NCBI RefSeq assembly: GCF_051020975.1
Contig: NW_027478167.1
Coordinates: forward strand, 3,348,001 to 3,412,000
Origin: Osmia lignaria lignaria
Lineage: Eukaryota; Arthropoda; Insecta; Hymenoptera; Megachilidae
Length of the DNA stretch: 64,000 bases
Direction of reading: 5' to 3'
Part shown: piece after piece, positions 1 through 11,333 of the stretch
How the letters are laid out: each line of letters opens with the position of its first letter
Numbering within the stretch: the first letter of the stretch is position 1
The notes under the pieces: model-generated
The model's input: the letters and a program-made list of their open reading frames with translations, nothing else
Told to the model about the DNA's origin: nothing
The model's database searches: none
Program-made: the position numbers and the translations under genes

Positions 1-137
1 TTTTAAATATCTTGATATATCTCGAGAACTACGCATCTGATCAAAAAATATCATAGAACATAAAAAGTAGGAAACTTAATTCTCTACAAAAAAGGTCTCT
101 TAACATTTTGCCATACCTCGCTTCGTTTCCGAGATAT
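1..137 (+). repeat. Partial monomer at left window edge
   Basis: This is the 3' part of a satellite monomer cut by the window start. It is the same sequence as the ends of other E-type copies. It differs at CCATACCTCG (110-119), where most copies have CCATAGCTCG; the same change is seen near 22,648, 26,189, 32,951 and 35,849. Confidence 0.95.
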
Positions 138-152
138 TTGCAGATTTATCTC
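131..152. repeat. Short dyad gagata / tatctc in the monomer
   Basis: GAGATA at 131-136 faces TATCTC at 147-152 across a 10-base loop. In copies with AGATATATCTC (for example near 2,070, 3,036, 7,222 and 32,657) the stem lengthens to 7 bp with an 8-base loop. Related GAGATAT and ATATCTC words recur at 181-187 and 339-345. Possible roles as a protein-binding dyad or a weak hairpin are inference only. Confidence 0.5.
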
Positions 153-187
153 AAGGGAAGGGGCCTGACGGACATATTTCGAGATAT

Positions 188-212
188 TTCTTCTTCTTGT
201 TGTTCTTCTTCT
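188..212 (+). repeat. TTC-rich imperfect triplet tract
   Basis: The run is made of TTC triplets with two TTG interruptions, about 25 bases, and occurs in every monomer. It varies by single bases, for example TTCTTCCTC in Q-type copies, TTGTACTTC at 460, 1,426 and 2,070, and TTGTGCTTC in types i and n. It has not expanded in any copy seen. Confidence 0.7.
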
Positions 213-245
213 GCACAGCTAAGCTGGAAGTGGCATTTGCGGCTC

Positions 246-255
246 GCACTAGTGC
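246..255. repeat. 10-bp palindrome GCACTAGTGC
   Basis: This perfect palindrome contains an ACTAGT site. It is present only in monomers with the GCGGCTCGCACTAGTG haplotype or the CCAGCTCGCACTAGTG haplotype. The two other common haplotypes, CGCACTATTGC and CGCAATAGTGC, break it. It is a useful marker for separating monomer classes. Confidence 0.7.
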
Positions 256-364
256 AGAGTTATCTCAAAGAAAGGGGCCACGGTGTTTCTGTATCTGTAT
301 TATGTTGGTGCGGCTTCGGAACTTTTAAATATCTTGATATATCTCGAGAACTACGCATCTGATC

Positions 365-415
365 AAAAAATATCATAGAACATAAAAAGTAGGAAACTTA
401 ATTCTCTACAAAAAA
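365..415. other. A-tract cluster and variable hotspot
   Basis: A6 at 365-370, A5 at 384-388 and A6 at 410-415 lie within 51 bp, with spacings of 19 and 26 bases, so they are only partly in helical phase. Some DNA curvature is possible. The segment between the first two tracts (CATAGAACAT, 374-383) is the most variable part of the monomer across the array, and all length changes in the window fall in this interval. Confidence 0.55.
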
Positions 416-820
416 GGTCTCTTAACATTTTGCCATAGCTCGCTTCGTTTCCGAGATATTTGCAGATTTATCTCAAGGGAAGGGGCCTGACGGACATATT
501 TCGAGATATTTCTTCTTCTTGTTGTACTTCTTCTGCACAGCTAAGCTGGAAGTGGCATTTGCGGCTCGCACTAGTGCAGAGTTATCTCAAAGAAAGGGGC
601 CACGGTGTTTCTGTATCTGTATTATGTTGGTGCGGCTTCGGCACTTTTAAATATCTTGATATATCTCGAGAACTACGCATCTGATCAAAAAATATCATAG
701 AAGATAAAAAGTAGGAAACTTAATTCTCTACAAAAAAGGTCTCTTAACATTTCGCCATAGCTCGCTTCGTTTCCGAGATATTTGCAGATTTATCTCAAGG
801 GAAGGGGCCTGACGGACATA

Positions 821-993
821 TTTCGAGATATTTCTTCTTCTTGTTGTTCTTCTTCTGCACAGCTAAGCTGGAAGTGGCATTTGCGGCTCGCACTATTGCA
901 GAGTTATCTCAAAGAAAGGGGCCACGGTGTTTCTGTATCTCTATTATGTTGGTGCGGCTTCGTAACTTTTAAATATCTAGATATATCTCGAAA
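821..993. repeat. 11-bp inverted repeat in K-type monomers
   Basis: TTTCGAGATAT at 821-831 is the exact reverse complement of ATATCTCGAAA at 983-993. It occurs in copies with the K-type 3' end (CTCGAAAACTACGCTTC). E-type copies (CTCGAGAACTACGCATC) lose one base pair. The arms are about 150 bp apart, so any structural role is speculative. Confidence 0.5.
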
Positions 994-2399
994 ACTACGC
1001 TTCTGATCAAAAAATATCATAGAACATAAATTGTAGGAAACATAATTCTCTACAAAAAAGGTCTCTTAACATTTTGCCATAGCTCGCGTCGTTTCCGAGA
1101 TATTTGCAGATTTATCTCAAGGGAAGGGGCCTAACGGACATATTTCGAGATATTTCTTCTTCTTGTTGTTCTTCTTCTGCACAGCTAAACTGGAAGTGGC
1201 ATTTCCAGCTCGCAATAGTGCAGAGTTATCTCAAAGAAAGGAGCCACGGTGTTTCTGTATCTCTATTATGTTGGTGCGGCTTCGGAACTTTTAAATATCT
1301 TGATATATCTCGAGAACTACGCATCTAATCAAAAAATATCATAAAACATAAAAAGTAGGAAACTTAATTCTCTACAAAAAAGGTCTCTTAACATTTTGCC
1401 ATAGCTCGCTTCGTTTCCGAGATATTTGCAGATTTATCTCAAGGGAAGGGGCCTGACGGACATATTTCGAGATATTTCTTCTTCTTGTTGTACTTCTTCT
1501 GCACAGCTAAGCTGGAAGTGGCATTTGCGGCTCGCACTAGTGCAGAGTTATCTCAAAGAAAGGGGCCACGGTGTTTCTGTATCTGTATTATGTTGGTGCG
1601 GCTTCGGCACTTTTAAATATCTTGATATATCTCGAGAACTACGCATCTGATCAAAAAATATCATAGAAGATAAAAAGTAGGAAACTTAATTCTCTACAAA
1701 AAAGGTCTCTTAACATTTCGCCATAGCTCGCTTCGTTTCCGAGATATTTGCAGATTTATCTCAAGGGAAGGGGCCTGACGGACATATTTCGAGATATTTC
1801 TTCTTCTTGTTGTTCTTCTTCTGCACAGCTAAGCTGGAAGTGGCATTTGCGGCTCGCACTATTGCAGAGTTATCTCAAAGAAAGGGGCCACGGTGTTTCT
1901 GTATCTCTATTATGTTGGTGCGGCTTCGTAACTTTTAAATATCTAGATATATCTCGAAAACTACGCTTCTGATCAAAAAATATCATAGAACATAAATTGT
2001 AGGAAACATAATTCTCTACAAAAAAGGTCTCTTAACATTTTGCCATAGCTCGCTTGGTTTCCGAGATATTTGCAGATATATCTCAAGGGCAGGGGCCTGA
2101 CGGACATATTTCGAGATATTTCTTCTTCTTGTTGTACTTCTTCTGCACAGCTAAGCTGGAAGTGGCATTTGCGGCTCGCACTAGTGCAGAGTTATCTCAA
2201 AGAAAGGGGCCACGGTGTTTCTGTATCTGTATTATGTTGGTGCGGCTTCGGCACTTTTAAATATCTTGATATATCTCGAGAACTACGCATCTGATCAAAA
2301 AATATCATAGAAGATAAAAAGTAGGAAACTTAATTCTCTACAAAAAAGGTCTCTTAACATTTCGCCATAGCTCGCTTCGTTTCCGAGATATTTGCAGAT

Positions 2400-2630
2400 T
2401 TATCTCAAGGGAAGGGGCCTGTCGGACATATTTCGAGATATTTCTTCTTCTTCTTGTTCTTCTTCTGCACAGCTAAGCTGGAAGTGGCATTTGCGGCTCG
2501 CACTAGTGCAGAGTTGTCTCAAAGAAAGGGGCCACGGTGTTTCTGTATCTGTATTATGTTGGTGCGGCTTCGGAACTTTTAAATATCTTGATATATCTCG
2601 AGAACTACGCATCTGATCAAAAAATATCAT
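2400..2630 (-). other. ATG-initiated 76-codon antisense frame, judged not a gene
   Basis: This minus-strand frame begins with ATG (peptide start MIFFDQ) and is open in 12 monomers: 2,400, 3,688, 5,298, 7,875, 10,452, 12,062, 18,500, 36,529, 39,105, 52,629, 53,917 and 59,391 (left ends). It is open only where GTTATCTC has changed to GTTGTCTC, GATATCTC or GTTCTCTC, which turns an antisense TAA into CAA, TAT or GAA. All other copies keep the stop. Three unrelated single-base changes at one site explain the openness, so selection for a protein is not needed. No domain is recognisable. Confidence 0.8.
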
Positions 2631-3599
2631 AGAACATAAAAAGTAGGAAACTTAATTCTCTACAAAAAAGGTCTCTTAACATTTTGCCATAGCTCGCTTC
2701 GTTTCCGTGATATTTGCAGATTTATCTCAAGGGAAGGGGCCTGACGGACATATTTCGAGATATTTCTTCTTCTTGTTGTTCTTCTTCTGCACAGCTAAGC
2801 TGGAAGTGGCATTTGCGGCTCGCACTATTGCAGAGTTATCTCAAAGAAAGGGGCCACGGTGTTTCTGTATCTCTATTATGTTGGTGCGGCTTCGTAACTT
2901 TTAAATATCTAGATATATCTCGAAAACTACGCTTCTGATCAAAAAATATCATAGAACATAAATTGTAGGAAACATAATTCTCTACAAAAAAGGTCTCTTA
3001 ACATTTTGCCATAGCTCGCTTGGTTTCCGAGATATTTGCAGATATATCTCAAGGGCAGGGGCCTGACGGACATATTTCGAGATATTTCTTCTTCTTGTTG
3101 TTCTTCTTCTGCACAGCTAAGCTGGAAGTGGCATTTACAGCTCGCAATAGTGCAGAGTTATCTCAAAGAAAGGGGCCACGGTGTTTCTGTATCTCTATTA
3201 TGTTGGTGCGGCTTCGGAACTTTTAAATATCTTGATATATCTCGAGAACTACGCGTCTGATCAAAAAATATCATAGAACATAAAAAGTAGGAAACATAAT
3301 TCTCTACAAAAAAGGTCTCTTAACATTTTGCCATAGCTCGCGTCGTTTCCGAGATATTTGCAGATTTATCTCAAGGGAAGGGGCCTGACGGACATATTTC
3401 GAGATATTTCTTCTTCTTGTTGTTCTTCTTCTGCACAGCTAAGCTGGAAGTGGCATTTGCGGCTCGCACTAGTGCAGAGTTATCTCAAAGAAAGGGGCCA
3501 CGGTGTTTCTGTATCTGTATTATGTTGGTGCGGTTTCGGAACTTTTAAATATCTTGATATATCTCGAGAACTACGCATCTGATCAAAAAATATCATAGA

Positions 3600-5563
3600 A
3601 CATAAAAAGTAGGAAACTTAATTCTCTACAAATAAGGTCTCTTAACATTTTGCCATAGCTCGCTTCGTTTCCGAGATATTTGCAGATTTATCTCAAGGGA
3701 AGGGGCCTCACGGACATATTTCGAGATATTTCTTCTTCTTGTTGTTCTTCTTCTGCACAGCTAAGCTGGAAGTGGCATTTGCAGCTCGCAATAGTGCAGA
3801 GATATCTCAAAGAAAGGGGCCACGGTGTTTCTGTATCTCTATTATGTTGGTGCGGCTTCGGAACTTTTAAATATCTTGATATATCTCGAGAACTACGCGT
3901 CTGATCAAAAAATATCATAGAACATAAAAAGTAGGAAACATAATTCTCTACAAAAAAGGTCTCTTAACATTTTGCCATAGCTCGCGTCGTTTCCGAGATA
4001 TTTGCAGATTTATCTCAAGGGAAGGGGCCTGACGGACATATTTCGAGATATTTCTTCTTCTTGTTGTTCTTCTTCTGCACAGCTAAGCTGGAAGTGGCAT
4101 TTGCGGCTCGCACTAGTGCAGAGTTATCTCAAAGAAAGGGGCCACGGTGTTTCTGTATCTGTATTATGTTGGTGCGGCTTCGGAGCTTTTAAATATCTTG
4201 ATATATCTCGAGAACTACGCGTCTGATCAAAAAATATCATAGAACATAAAAAGTAGGAAACATAATTCTCTACAAAAAAGGTCTCTTAACATTTTGCCAT
4301 AGCTCGCTTCGTTTCCGAGATATTTGCAGATATATCGCAAGGGAAGGGGCCTGACGGACATATTTCGAGATATTTCTTCTTCTTGTTGTTCTTCTTCTGC
4401 ACAGCTAAGCTGGAAGTGGCATTTGCGGCTCGCACTAGTGCACAGTTATCTCAAAGAAAGGGGCCACGGTGTTTCTGTATCTCTAATATGTTGGTGCGGC
4501 TTCGGAACTTTTAAGTATCTCGATATATCTCGAAAACTACGCTTCTGATCAAAAAATATCATAGAACATAAATTGTAGGAAACATAATTCTCTACAAAAA
4601 ACGTCTCTTAACATTTTGCCATAGCTCGCTTCGTTTCCGAGATATTTGCAGATTCAGCTCAAAGGAACTGGCCTGACGGACATATTTCGAGATATTTCTT
4701 CTTCTTGTTGTTCTTCCTCTGCACAGCTAAGCTGGAAGTGGCATTTGCAGCTCGCAATAGTGCAGAGTTATCTCAAAGAAAGGGGCCACGGTGTTCCTGT
4801 ATCTCTATTATGTTGGTGCGGCTTCGGAACTTTTAAATATCTTGATATATCTCGAGAACTACGCATCTGATCAAAAAATATCATAGAACATAAAAAGTAG
4901 GAAACTTAATTCTCTACAAAAAAGGTCTCTTAACATTTTGCCATAGCTCGCTTCGTTTCCGAGATATTTGCAGATTTATCTCAAGGGAAGGGGCCTGACG
5001 GACATATTTCGAGATATTTCTTCTTCTTGTTGTTCTTCTTCTGCACAGCTAAGCTGGAAGTGGCATTTGCGGCTCGCACTATTGCAGAGTTATCTCAAAG
5101 AAAGGGGCCACGGTGTTTCTGTATATGTATTATGTTGGTGCGGCTTCGGAACTTTTAAATATCTTGATATATCTCGAGAACTACGCATCTGATCAAAAAA
5201 TATCATAGAAGATAAAAAGTAGGAAACTTAATTCTCTACAAAAAAGCTCTCTTAACATTTCGCCATAGCTCGCTTCGTTTCCGAGATATTTGCAGATTTA
5301 TCTCAAGGGAAGGGGCCTGTCGGACATATTTCGAGATATTTCTTCTTCTTGTTGTTCTTCTTCTGCACAGCTAAGCTGGAAGTGGCATTTGCGGCTCGCA
5401 CTAGTGCAGAGTTGTCTCAAAGAAAGGGGCCACGGTGTTTCTGTATCTCTATTATGTTGGTGCGGCTTCGGAACTTTTAAATATCTCGATATATCTCGAA
5501 AACTACGCTTCTGATCAAAAAATATCATAGAACATAAATTGTAGGAAACATAATTCTCTACAA
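3600..5563 (+). repeat. Six-monomer block also present at about 10.4-12.3 kb
   Basis: Monomers at 3,680, 4,002, 4,324, 4,646, 4,968 and 5,290 match those at 10,444 through 12,054 with a constant 6,764-bp shift. Shared markers are ACAAATAAGG, CCTCACGG, GAGATATCTC, CGGAGCTTTT, GTGCACAG, GTGTTCCTG and TGTATATGTAT. The match ends near 5,563/12,327, where GGTCTCTC and CGTCTCTT differ. The first three monomers also match 7,867-8,832. Confidence 0.75.
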
Positions 5564-6276
5564 AAAAGGTCTCTCAACATTTTGCCATAGCTCGCTTCGT
5601 TTCCGAGATATTTGCAGATATATCTCAAGGGCAGGGGCCTGACGGACATATTTCGAGATATTTCTTCTTCTTGTTGTTCTTCTTCTGCACAGCTAAGCTG
5701 GAAGTGGCATTTACAGCTCGCAATAGTGCAGAGTTATCTCAAAGAAAGGTGCCACGGTGTTTCTGTATCTCTATTATGTTGGTGCGGCTTCGGAACTTTT
5801 AAATATCTTGATATATCTCGAGAACTACGCATCTGATCAAAAAATATCATAGAACATAAAAAGTAGGAAACTTGACTCTCTACAAAAAAGGTCTCTTAAC
5901 ATTTTGCCATAGCTCGCTTCGTTTCCGAGATATTTGCAGATTTATCTCAAGGGAAGGGGCCTAACGGACATATTTCGAGAAATTTCTTCTTCTTGTTGTT
6001 CTTCTTCTGCACAGCTAAACTGGAAGTGGCATTTCCAGCTCGCAATAGTGCAGAGTTATCTCAAAGAAAGGAGCCACGGTGTTTCTGTATCTCTATTATG
6101 TTGGTGCGGCTTCGGAACTTTTAAATATCTTGATATATCTCGAGAACTACGCATCTGATCAAAAAATATCATAGAACATAAAAAGTAGGAAACTTAATTC
6201 TCTACAAAAAAGGTCTCTTAACATTTTGCCATAGCTCGCTTCGTTTCCGAGATATTTGCAGATTTATCTCAAGGGA

Positions 6277-9200
6277 AGGGGCCTGACGGACATATTTCGA
6301 GATATTTCTTCTTCTTGTTGTTCTTCTTCTGCACAGCTAAGCTGGAAGTGGCATTTGCGGCTCGCACTAGTGCAGAGTTATCTCAAAGAAAGGGGCCACG
6401 GTGTTTCTGTATCTGTATTATGTTGGTGCGGCTTCGGAACTTTTAAATATCTTGATATATCTCGAGAACTACGCATCTGATCAAAAAATATCTAAGAACA
6501 TAAAAAGTAGGAAACTTAATTCTCTACAAAAAAGGTCTCTTAACATTTTGCCATAGCTCGCTTCGTTTCCGAGATATTTGCAGATTTATCTCAAGGGAAG
6601 GGGCCTGACGGACATATTTCGAGATATTTCTTCTTCTTGTTGTTCTTCTTCTGCACAGCTAAGCTGGAAGTGGCATTTGCGGCTCGCACTATTGCAGAGT
6701 TATCTCAAAGAAAGGGGCTACGGTGTTTCTGTATCTCTATTATGTTGGTGCGGCTTCGTAACTTTTAAATATCTAGATATATCTCGAAAACTACGCTTCT
6801 GATCAAAAAATATCATAGAACATAAATTGTAGGAAACATAATTCTCTACAAAAAAGGTCTCTTAACATTTTGCCATAGCTCGCTTGGTTTCCGAGATATT
6901 TGCAGATATATCTCAAGGGCAGGGACCTGACGGACATATTTCGAGATATTTCTTCTTCTTGTTGTTCTTCTTCTGCACAGCTAAGCTGGAAGTGGCATTT
7001 ACAGCTCGCAATAGTGCAGAGTTATCTCAAAGAAAGGGGCCACGGTGTTTCTGTATCTCTATTATGTTGGTGCGGCTTCGTAACTTTTAAATATCTAGAT
7101 ATATCTCGAAAACTACGCTTCTGATCAAAAAATATCATAGAACATAAATTGTAGGAAACATAATTCTCTACAAAAAAGGTCTCTTAACATTTTGCCATAG
7201 CTCGCTTGGTTTCCGAGATATTTGCAGATATATCTCAAGGGCAGGGACCTGACGGACATATTTCGAGATATTTCTTCTTCTTGTTGTTCTTCTTCTGCAC
7301 AGCTAAGCTGGAAGTGGCATTTACAGCTCGCAATAGTGCAGAGTTATCTCAAAGAAAGGGGCCACGGTGTTTCTGTATCTCTATTATGCTGGTGCGGTTT
7401 CGGAACTTTTAAATATCTTGATATATCTCGAGAACTACGCATCTGATCAAAAAATATCATAGAACATAAAAAGTAGGAAACTTAATTCTCTACAAATAAG
7501 GTCTCTTAACATTTTGCCATATCTCGCTTCGTTTCCGAGATATTTGCAGATATATCTCAAGGGCAGGGACCTGACGGACATATTTCGAGATATTTCTTCT
7601 TCTTGTTGTTCTTCTTCTGCACAGCTAAGCTGGAAGTGGCATTTACAGCTCGCAATAGTGCAGAGTTATCTCAAAGAAAGGGGCCACGGTGTTTCTGTAT
7701 CTCTATTATGCTGGTGCGGTTTCGGAACTTTTAAATATCTTGATATATCTCGAGAACTACGCATCTGATCAAAAAATATCATAGCTAAATAAAAAGTAGG
7801 AAACTTAATTCTCTACAAATAAGGTCTCTTAACATTTTGCCATATCTCGCTTCGTTTCCGAGATATTTGCAGATTTATCTCAAGGGAAGGGGCCTCACGG
7901 ACATATTTCGAGATATTTCTTCTTCTTGTTGTTCTTCTTCTGCACAGCTAAGCTGGAAGTGGCATTTGCAGCTCGCAATAGTGCAGAGATATCTCAAAGA
8001 AAGGGGCCACGGTGTTTCTGTATCTCTATTATGTTGGTGCGGCTTCGGAACTTTTAAATATCTTGATATATCTCGAGAACTACGCGTCTGATCAAAAAAT
8101 ATCATAGAACATAAAAAGTAGGAAACATAATTCTCTACAAAAAAGGTCTCTCAACATTTTGCCATAGCTCGCGTCGTTTCCGAGATATTTGCAGATTTAT
8201 CTCAAGGGAAGGGGCCTGACGGACATATTTCGAGATATTTCTTCTTCTTGTTGTTCTTCTTCTGCACAGCTAAGCTGGAAGTGGCATTTGCGGCTCGCAC
8301 TAGTGCAGAGTTATCTCAAAGAAAGGGGCCACGGTGTTTCTGTATCTGTATTATGTTGGTGCGGCTTCGGAGCTTTTAAATATCTTGATATATCTCGAGA
8401 ACTACGCGTCTGATCAAAAAATATCATAGAACATAAGAAGTAGGAAACATAATTCTCTACAAAAAAGGTCTCTTAACATTTTGCCATAGCTCGCTTCGTT
8501 TCCGAGATATTTGCAGATTTATCTCAAGGGAAGGGGCCTGACGGACATATTTCGAGATATTTCTTCTTCTTGTTGTTCTTCTTCTGCACAGCTAAGCTGG
8601 AAGTGGCATTTGCGGCTCGCACTAGTGCACAGTTATCTCAAAGAAAGCGGCCACGGTGTTTCTGTATCTCTAATATGTTGGTGCGGCTTCGGAACTTTTA
8701 AGTATCTCGATATATCTCGAAAACTACGCTTCTGATCAAAAAATATCATAGAACATAAAAAGTAGGAAACTTAATTCTCTACAAAAAAGGTCTCTTAACA
8801 TTTTGCCATAGCTCGCTTCGTTTCCGAGATATTTGCAGATTTATCTCAAGGGAAGGGGCCCGTCGGACATATTTCGAGATATTTCTTCTTCTTGTTGTTC
8901 TTCTTCTGCACAGCTAAGCTGGAAGTGGCATTTGCGGCTCGCACTAGTGCAGAGTTATCTCAAAGAAAGGGGCCACGGTGTTTCTGTATCTGTATTATGT
9001 TGGTGCGGCTTCGGAACTTTTAAATATCTTGATATATCTCGAGAACTACGCATCTGATCAAAAAATATCTAAGAACATAAAAAGTAGGAAACTTAATTCT
9101 CTACAAAAAAGGTCTCTTAACATTTTGCCATAGCTCGCTTCGTTTCCGAGATATTTGCAGATTTATCTCAAGGGAAGGGGCCTGACGGACATATTTCGAG

Positions 9201-11333
9201 ATATTTCTTCTTCTTGTTGTTCTTCTTCTGCACAGCTAAGCTGGAAGTGGCATTTGCGGCTCGCACTATTGCAGAGTTATCTCAAAGAAAGGGGCCACGG
9301 TGTTTCTGTATCTCTATTATGTTGGTGCGGCTTCGTAACTTTTAAATATCTAGATATATCTCGAAAACTACGCTTCTGATCAAAAAATATCATAGAACAT
9401 AAATTGTAGGAAACATAATTCTCTACAAAAAAGGTCTCTTAACATTTTGCCATAGCTCGCTTGGTTTCCGAGATATTTGCAGATATATCTCAAGGGCAGG
9501 GACCTGACGGACATATTTCGAGATATTTCTTCTTCTTGTTGTTCTTCTTCTGCACAGCTAAGCTGGAAGTGGCATTTACAGCTCGCAATAGTGCAGAGTT
9601 ATCTCAAAGAAAGGGGCCACGGTGTTTCTGTATCTCTATTATGTTGGTGCGGCTTCGTAACTTTTAAATATCTAGATATATCTCGAAAACTACGCTTCTG
9701 ATCAAAAAATATCATAGAACATAAATTGTAGGAAACATAATTCTCTACAAAAAAGGTCTCTTAACATTTTGCCATAGCTCGCTTGGTTTCCGAGATATTT
9801 GCAGATATATCTCAAGGGCAGGGACCTGACGGACATATTTCGAGATATTTCTTCTTCTTGTTGTTCTTCTTCTGCACAGCTAAGCTGGAAGTGGCATTTA
9901 CAGCTCGCAATAGTGCAGAGTTATCTCAAAGAAAGGGGCCACGGTGTTTCTGTATCTCTATTATGCTGGTGCGGTTTCGGAACTTTTAAATATCTTGATA
10001 TATCTCGAGAACTACGCATCTGATCAAAAAATATCATAGAACATAAAAAGTAGGAAACTTAATTCTCTACAAATAAGGTCTCTTAACATTTTGCCATATC
10101 TCGCTTCGTTTCCGAGATATTTGCAGATATATCTCAAGGGCAGGGACCTGACGGACATATTTCGAGATATTTCTTCTTCTTGTTGTTCTTCTTCTGCACA
10201 GCTAAGCTGGAAGTGGCATTTACAGCTCGCAATAGTGCAGAGTTATCTCAAAGAAAGGGGCCACGGTGTTTCTGTATCTCTATTATGCTGGTGCGGTTTC
10301 GGAACTTTTAAATATCTTGATATATCTCGAGAACTACGCATCTGATCAAAAAATATCATAGCTAAATAAAAAGTAGGAAACTTAATTCTCTACAAATAAG
10401 GTCTCTTAACATTTTGCCATATCTCGCTTCGTTTCCGAGATATTTGCAGATTTATCTCAAGGGAAGGGGCCTCACGGACATATTTCGAGATATTTCTTCT
10501 TCTTGTTGTTCTTCTTCTGCACAGCTAAGCTGGAAGTGGCATTTGCAGCTCGCAATAGTGCAGAGATATCTCAAAGAAAGGGGCCACGGTGTTTCTGTAT
10601 CTCTATTATGTTGGTGCGGCTTCGGAACTTTTAAATATCTTGATATATCTCGAGAACTACGCGTCTGATCAAAAAATATCATAGAACATAAAAAGTAGGA
10701 AACATAATTCTCTACAAAAAAGGTCTCTTAACATTTTGCCATAGCTCGCGTCGTTTCCGAGATATTTGCAGATTTATCTCAAGGGAAGGGGCCTGACGGA
10801 CATATTTCGAGATATTTCTTCTTCTTGTTGTTCTTCTTCTGCACAGCTAAGCTGGAAGTGGCATTTGCGGCTCGCACTAGTGCAGAGTTATCTCAAAGAA
10901 AGGGGCCACGGTGTTTCTGTATCTGTATTATGTTGGTGCGGCTTCGGAGCTTTTAAATATCTTGATATATCTCGAGAACTACGCGTCTGATCAAAAAATA
11001 TCATAGAACATAAGAAGTAGGAAACATAATTCTCTACAAAAAAGGTCTCTTAACATTTTGCCATAGCTCGCTTCGTTTCCGAGATATTTGCAGATTTATC
11101 TCAAGGGAAGGGGCCTGACGGACATATTTCGAGATATTTCTTCTTCTTGTTGTTCTTCTTCTGCACAGCTAAGCTGGAAGTGGCATTTGCGGCTCGCACT
11201 AGTGCACAGTTATCTCAAAGAAAGCGGCCACGGTGTTTCTGTATCTCTAATATGTTGGTGCGGCTTCGGAACTTTTAAGTATCTCGATATATCTCGAAAA
11301 CTACGCTTCTGATCAAAAAATATCATAGAACAT
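6277..11333 (+). repeat. 2,577-bp 8-mer higher-order repeat, two copies
   Basis: Copies run from about 6,277 to 8,756 and from about 8,854 to 11,333 with a constant 2,577-bp shift. Shared rare markers include ATATCTAAGAAC (6,490 and 9,067), CAGGGACCTG in three successive monomers, TATTATGCTGG, the one-base-long CTAAAT insertion (7,785 and 10,362) and AAAGCGGCC. Few differences are visible, for example GGGGCTACGG near 6,716 against GGGGCCACGG near 9,293. Confidence 0.8.
7785..7790 (+). other. One-base-longer variant (323-bp monomer), copied at 10,362
   Basis: ATAGCTAAATAAAAAG replaces the usual ATAGAACATAAAAAG, making the monomer 323 bp. The identical change lies 2,577 bp downstream at 10,362-10,367, so it was duplicated with the 8-mer. 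It incidentally creates AATAAA. Confidence 0.85.

Larger units (their letters stand above)
140..283 (+). repeat. Degenerate internal direct repeat within the monomer
   Basis: Bases 140-171 and 254-283 are two copies of one motif, 114 bp apart. Both follow the pattern GCAGAnTTATCTCAA, then AAGGGGCC, then ACGG. They align at 27 of 30 positions with one 2-base gap. Both are preceded by a CTCGC box, 22 bases upstream of the first copy and 11 bases upstream of the second. The pair recurs in every monomer. It suggests that the 322-bp unit arose from a shorter repeat by internal duplication followed by divergence. Confidence 0.75.
138..362 (+). other. Recurrent 74-codon reading frame, judged not a gene
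   Basis: Most monomers carry a + strand frame that starts at TTG and ends at the TGA inside TGATCA. There is no ATG in frame except in rare variants (12,376 unit, 18,814 unit, 47,469 and 59,705). Some copies extend to 84 codons only because CCATAG became CCATAC, CCATAT or CCACAG. Frames cannot join between monomers, since 322 is not a multiple of three and a stop closes each copy. Nonsense changes occur in at least 14 copies and were amplified within HORs. The peptide (start MQIYLKGRGLTD) has no recognisable domain, and its Ser/Cys run is simply the translated TTC tract. Its conservation follows from DNA homogenisation. Confidence 0.85.
138..459 (+). repeat. Reference monomer (first complete copy)
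   Basis: This copy is used to describe the internal layout. It has 61 C, 67 G and 12 CpG, giving about 40% GC. In order it contains: the right arm of a gagata/tatctc dyad; the first copy of an internal 30-bp motif (140-171); a TTC-rich pyrimidine tract (188-212); a 10-bp palindrome (246-255); the second copy of the internal motif (254-283); an AT-rich part with GATATATC and TCTCGAGA palindromes (about 334-349); and three A-tracts (365-370, 384-388, 410-415). The choice of start is arbitrary, because no true monomer boundary can be seen in a head-to-tail array. Confidence 0.9.
385..3100 (+). repeat. 966-bp trimer duplications, left edge
   Basis: Bases about 385-1,085 recur at about 1,351-2,051, including the pair TTGTACTTC plus CGGCACTTTT plus AGAAGAT followed by a CACTATTGC / CTTCGTAAC monomer. 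Bases about 1,748-2,134 then recur at about 2,714-3,100 with the same 966-bp (three-monomer) shift. The monomer at 2,070 joins a 5' end like that at 3,036 to a 3' end like that at 1,426. Confidence 0.7.

Noticed and set aside
365..415. Strongly phased A-tract bend
   Set aside because: Spacings of 19 and 26 bases are not both multiples of the helical repeat, so only mild curvature can be argued.
441..460. CENP-B box-like sequence around CTTCGTTTCCGAGATA
   Set aside because: Only the TTCG part fits. The required downstream A and CGGG positions of the CENP-B core are absent on both strands.
7785..7795. AATAAA polyadenylation signal
   Set aside because: It arises from a one-base insertion in a variant monomer and has no associated transcript evidence or gene.
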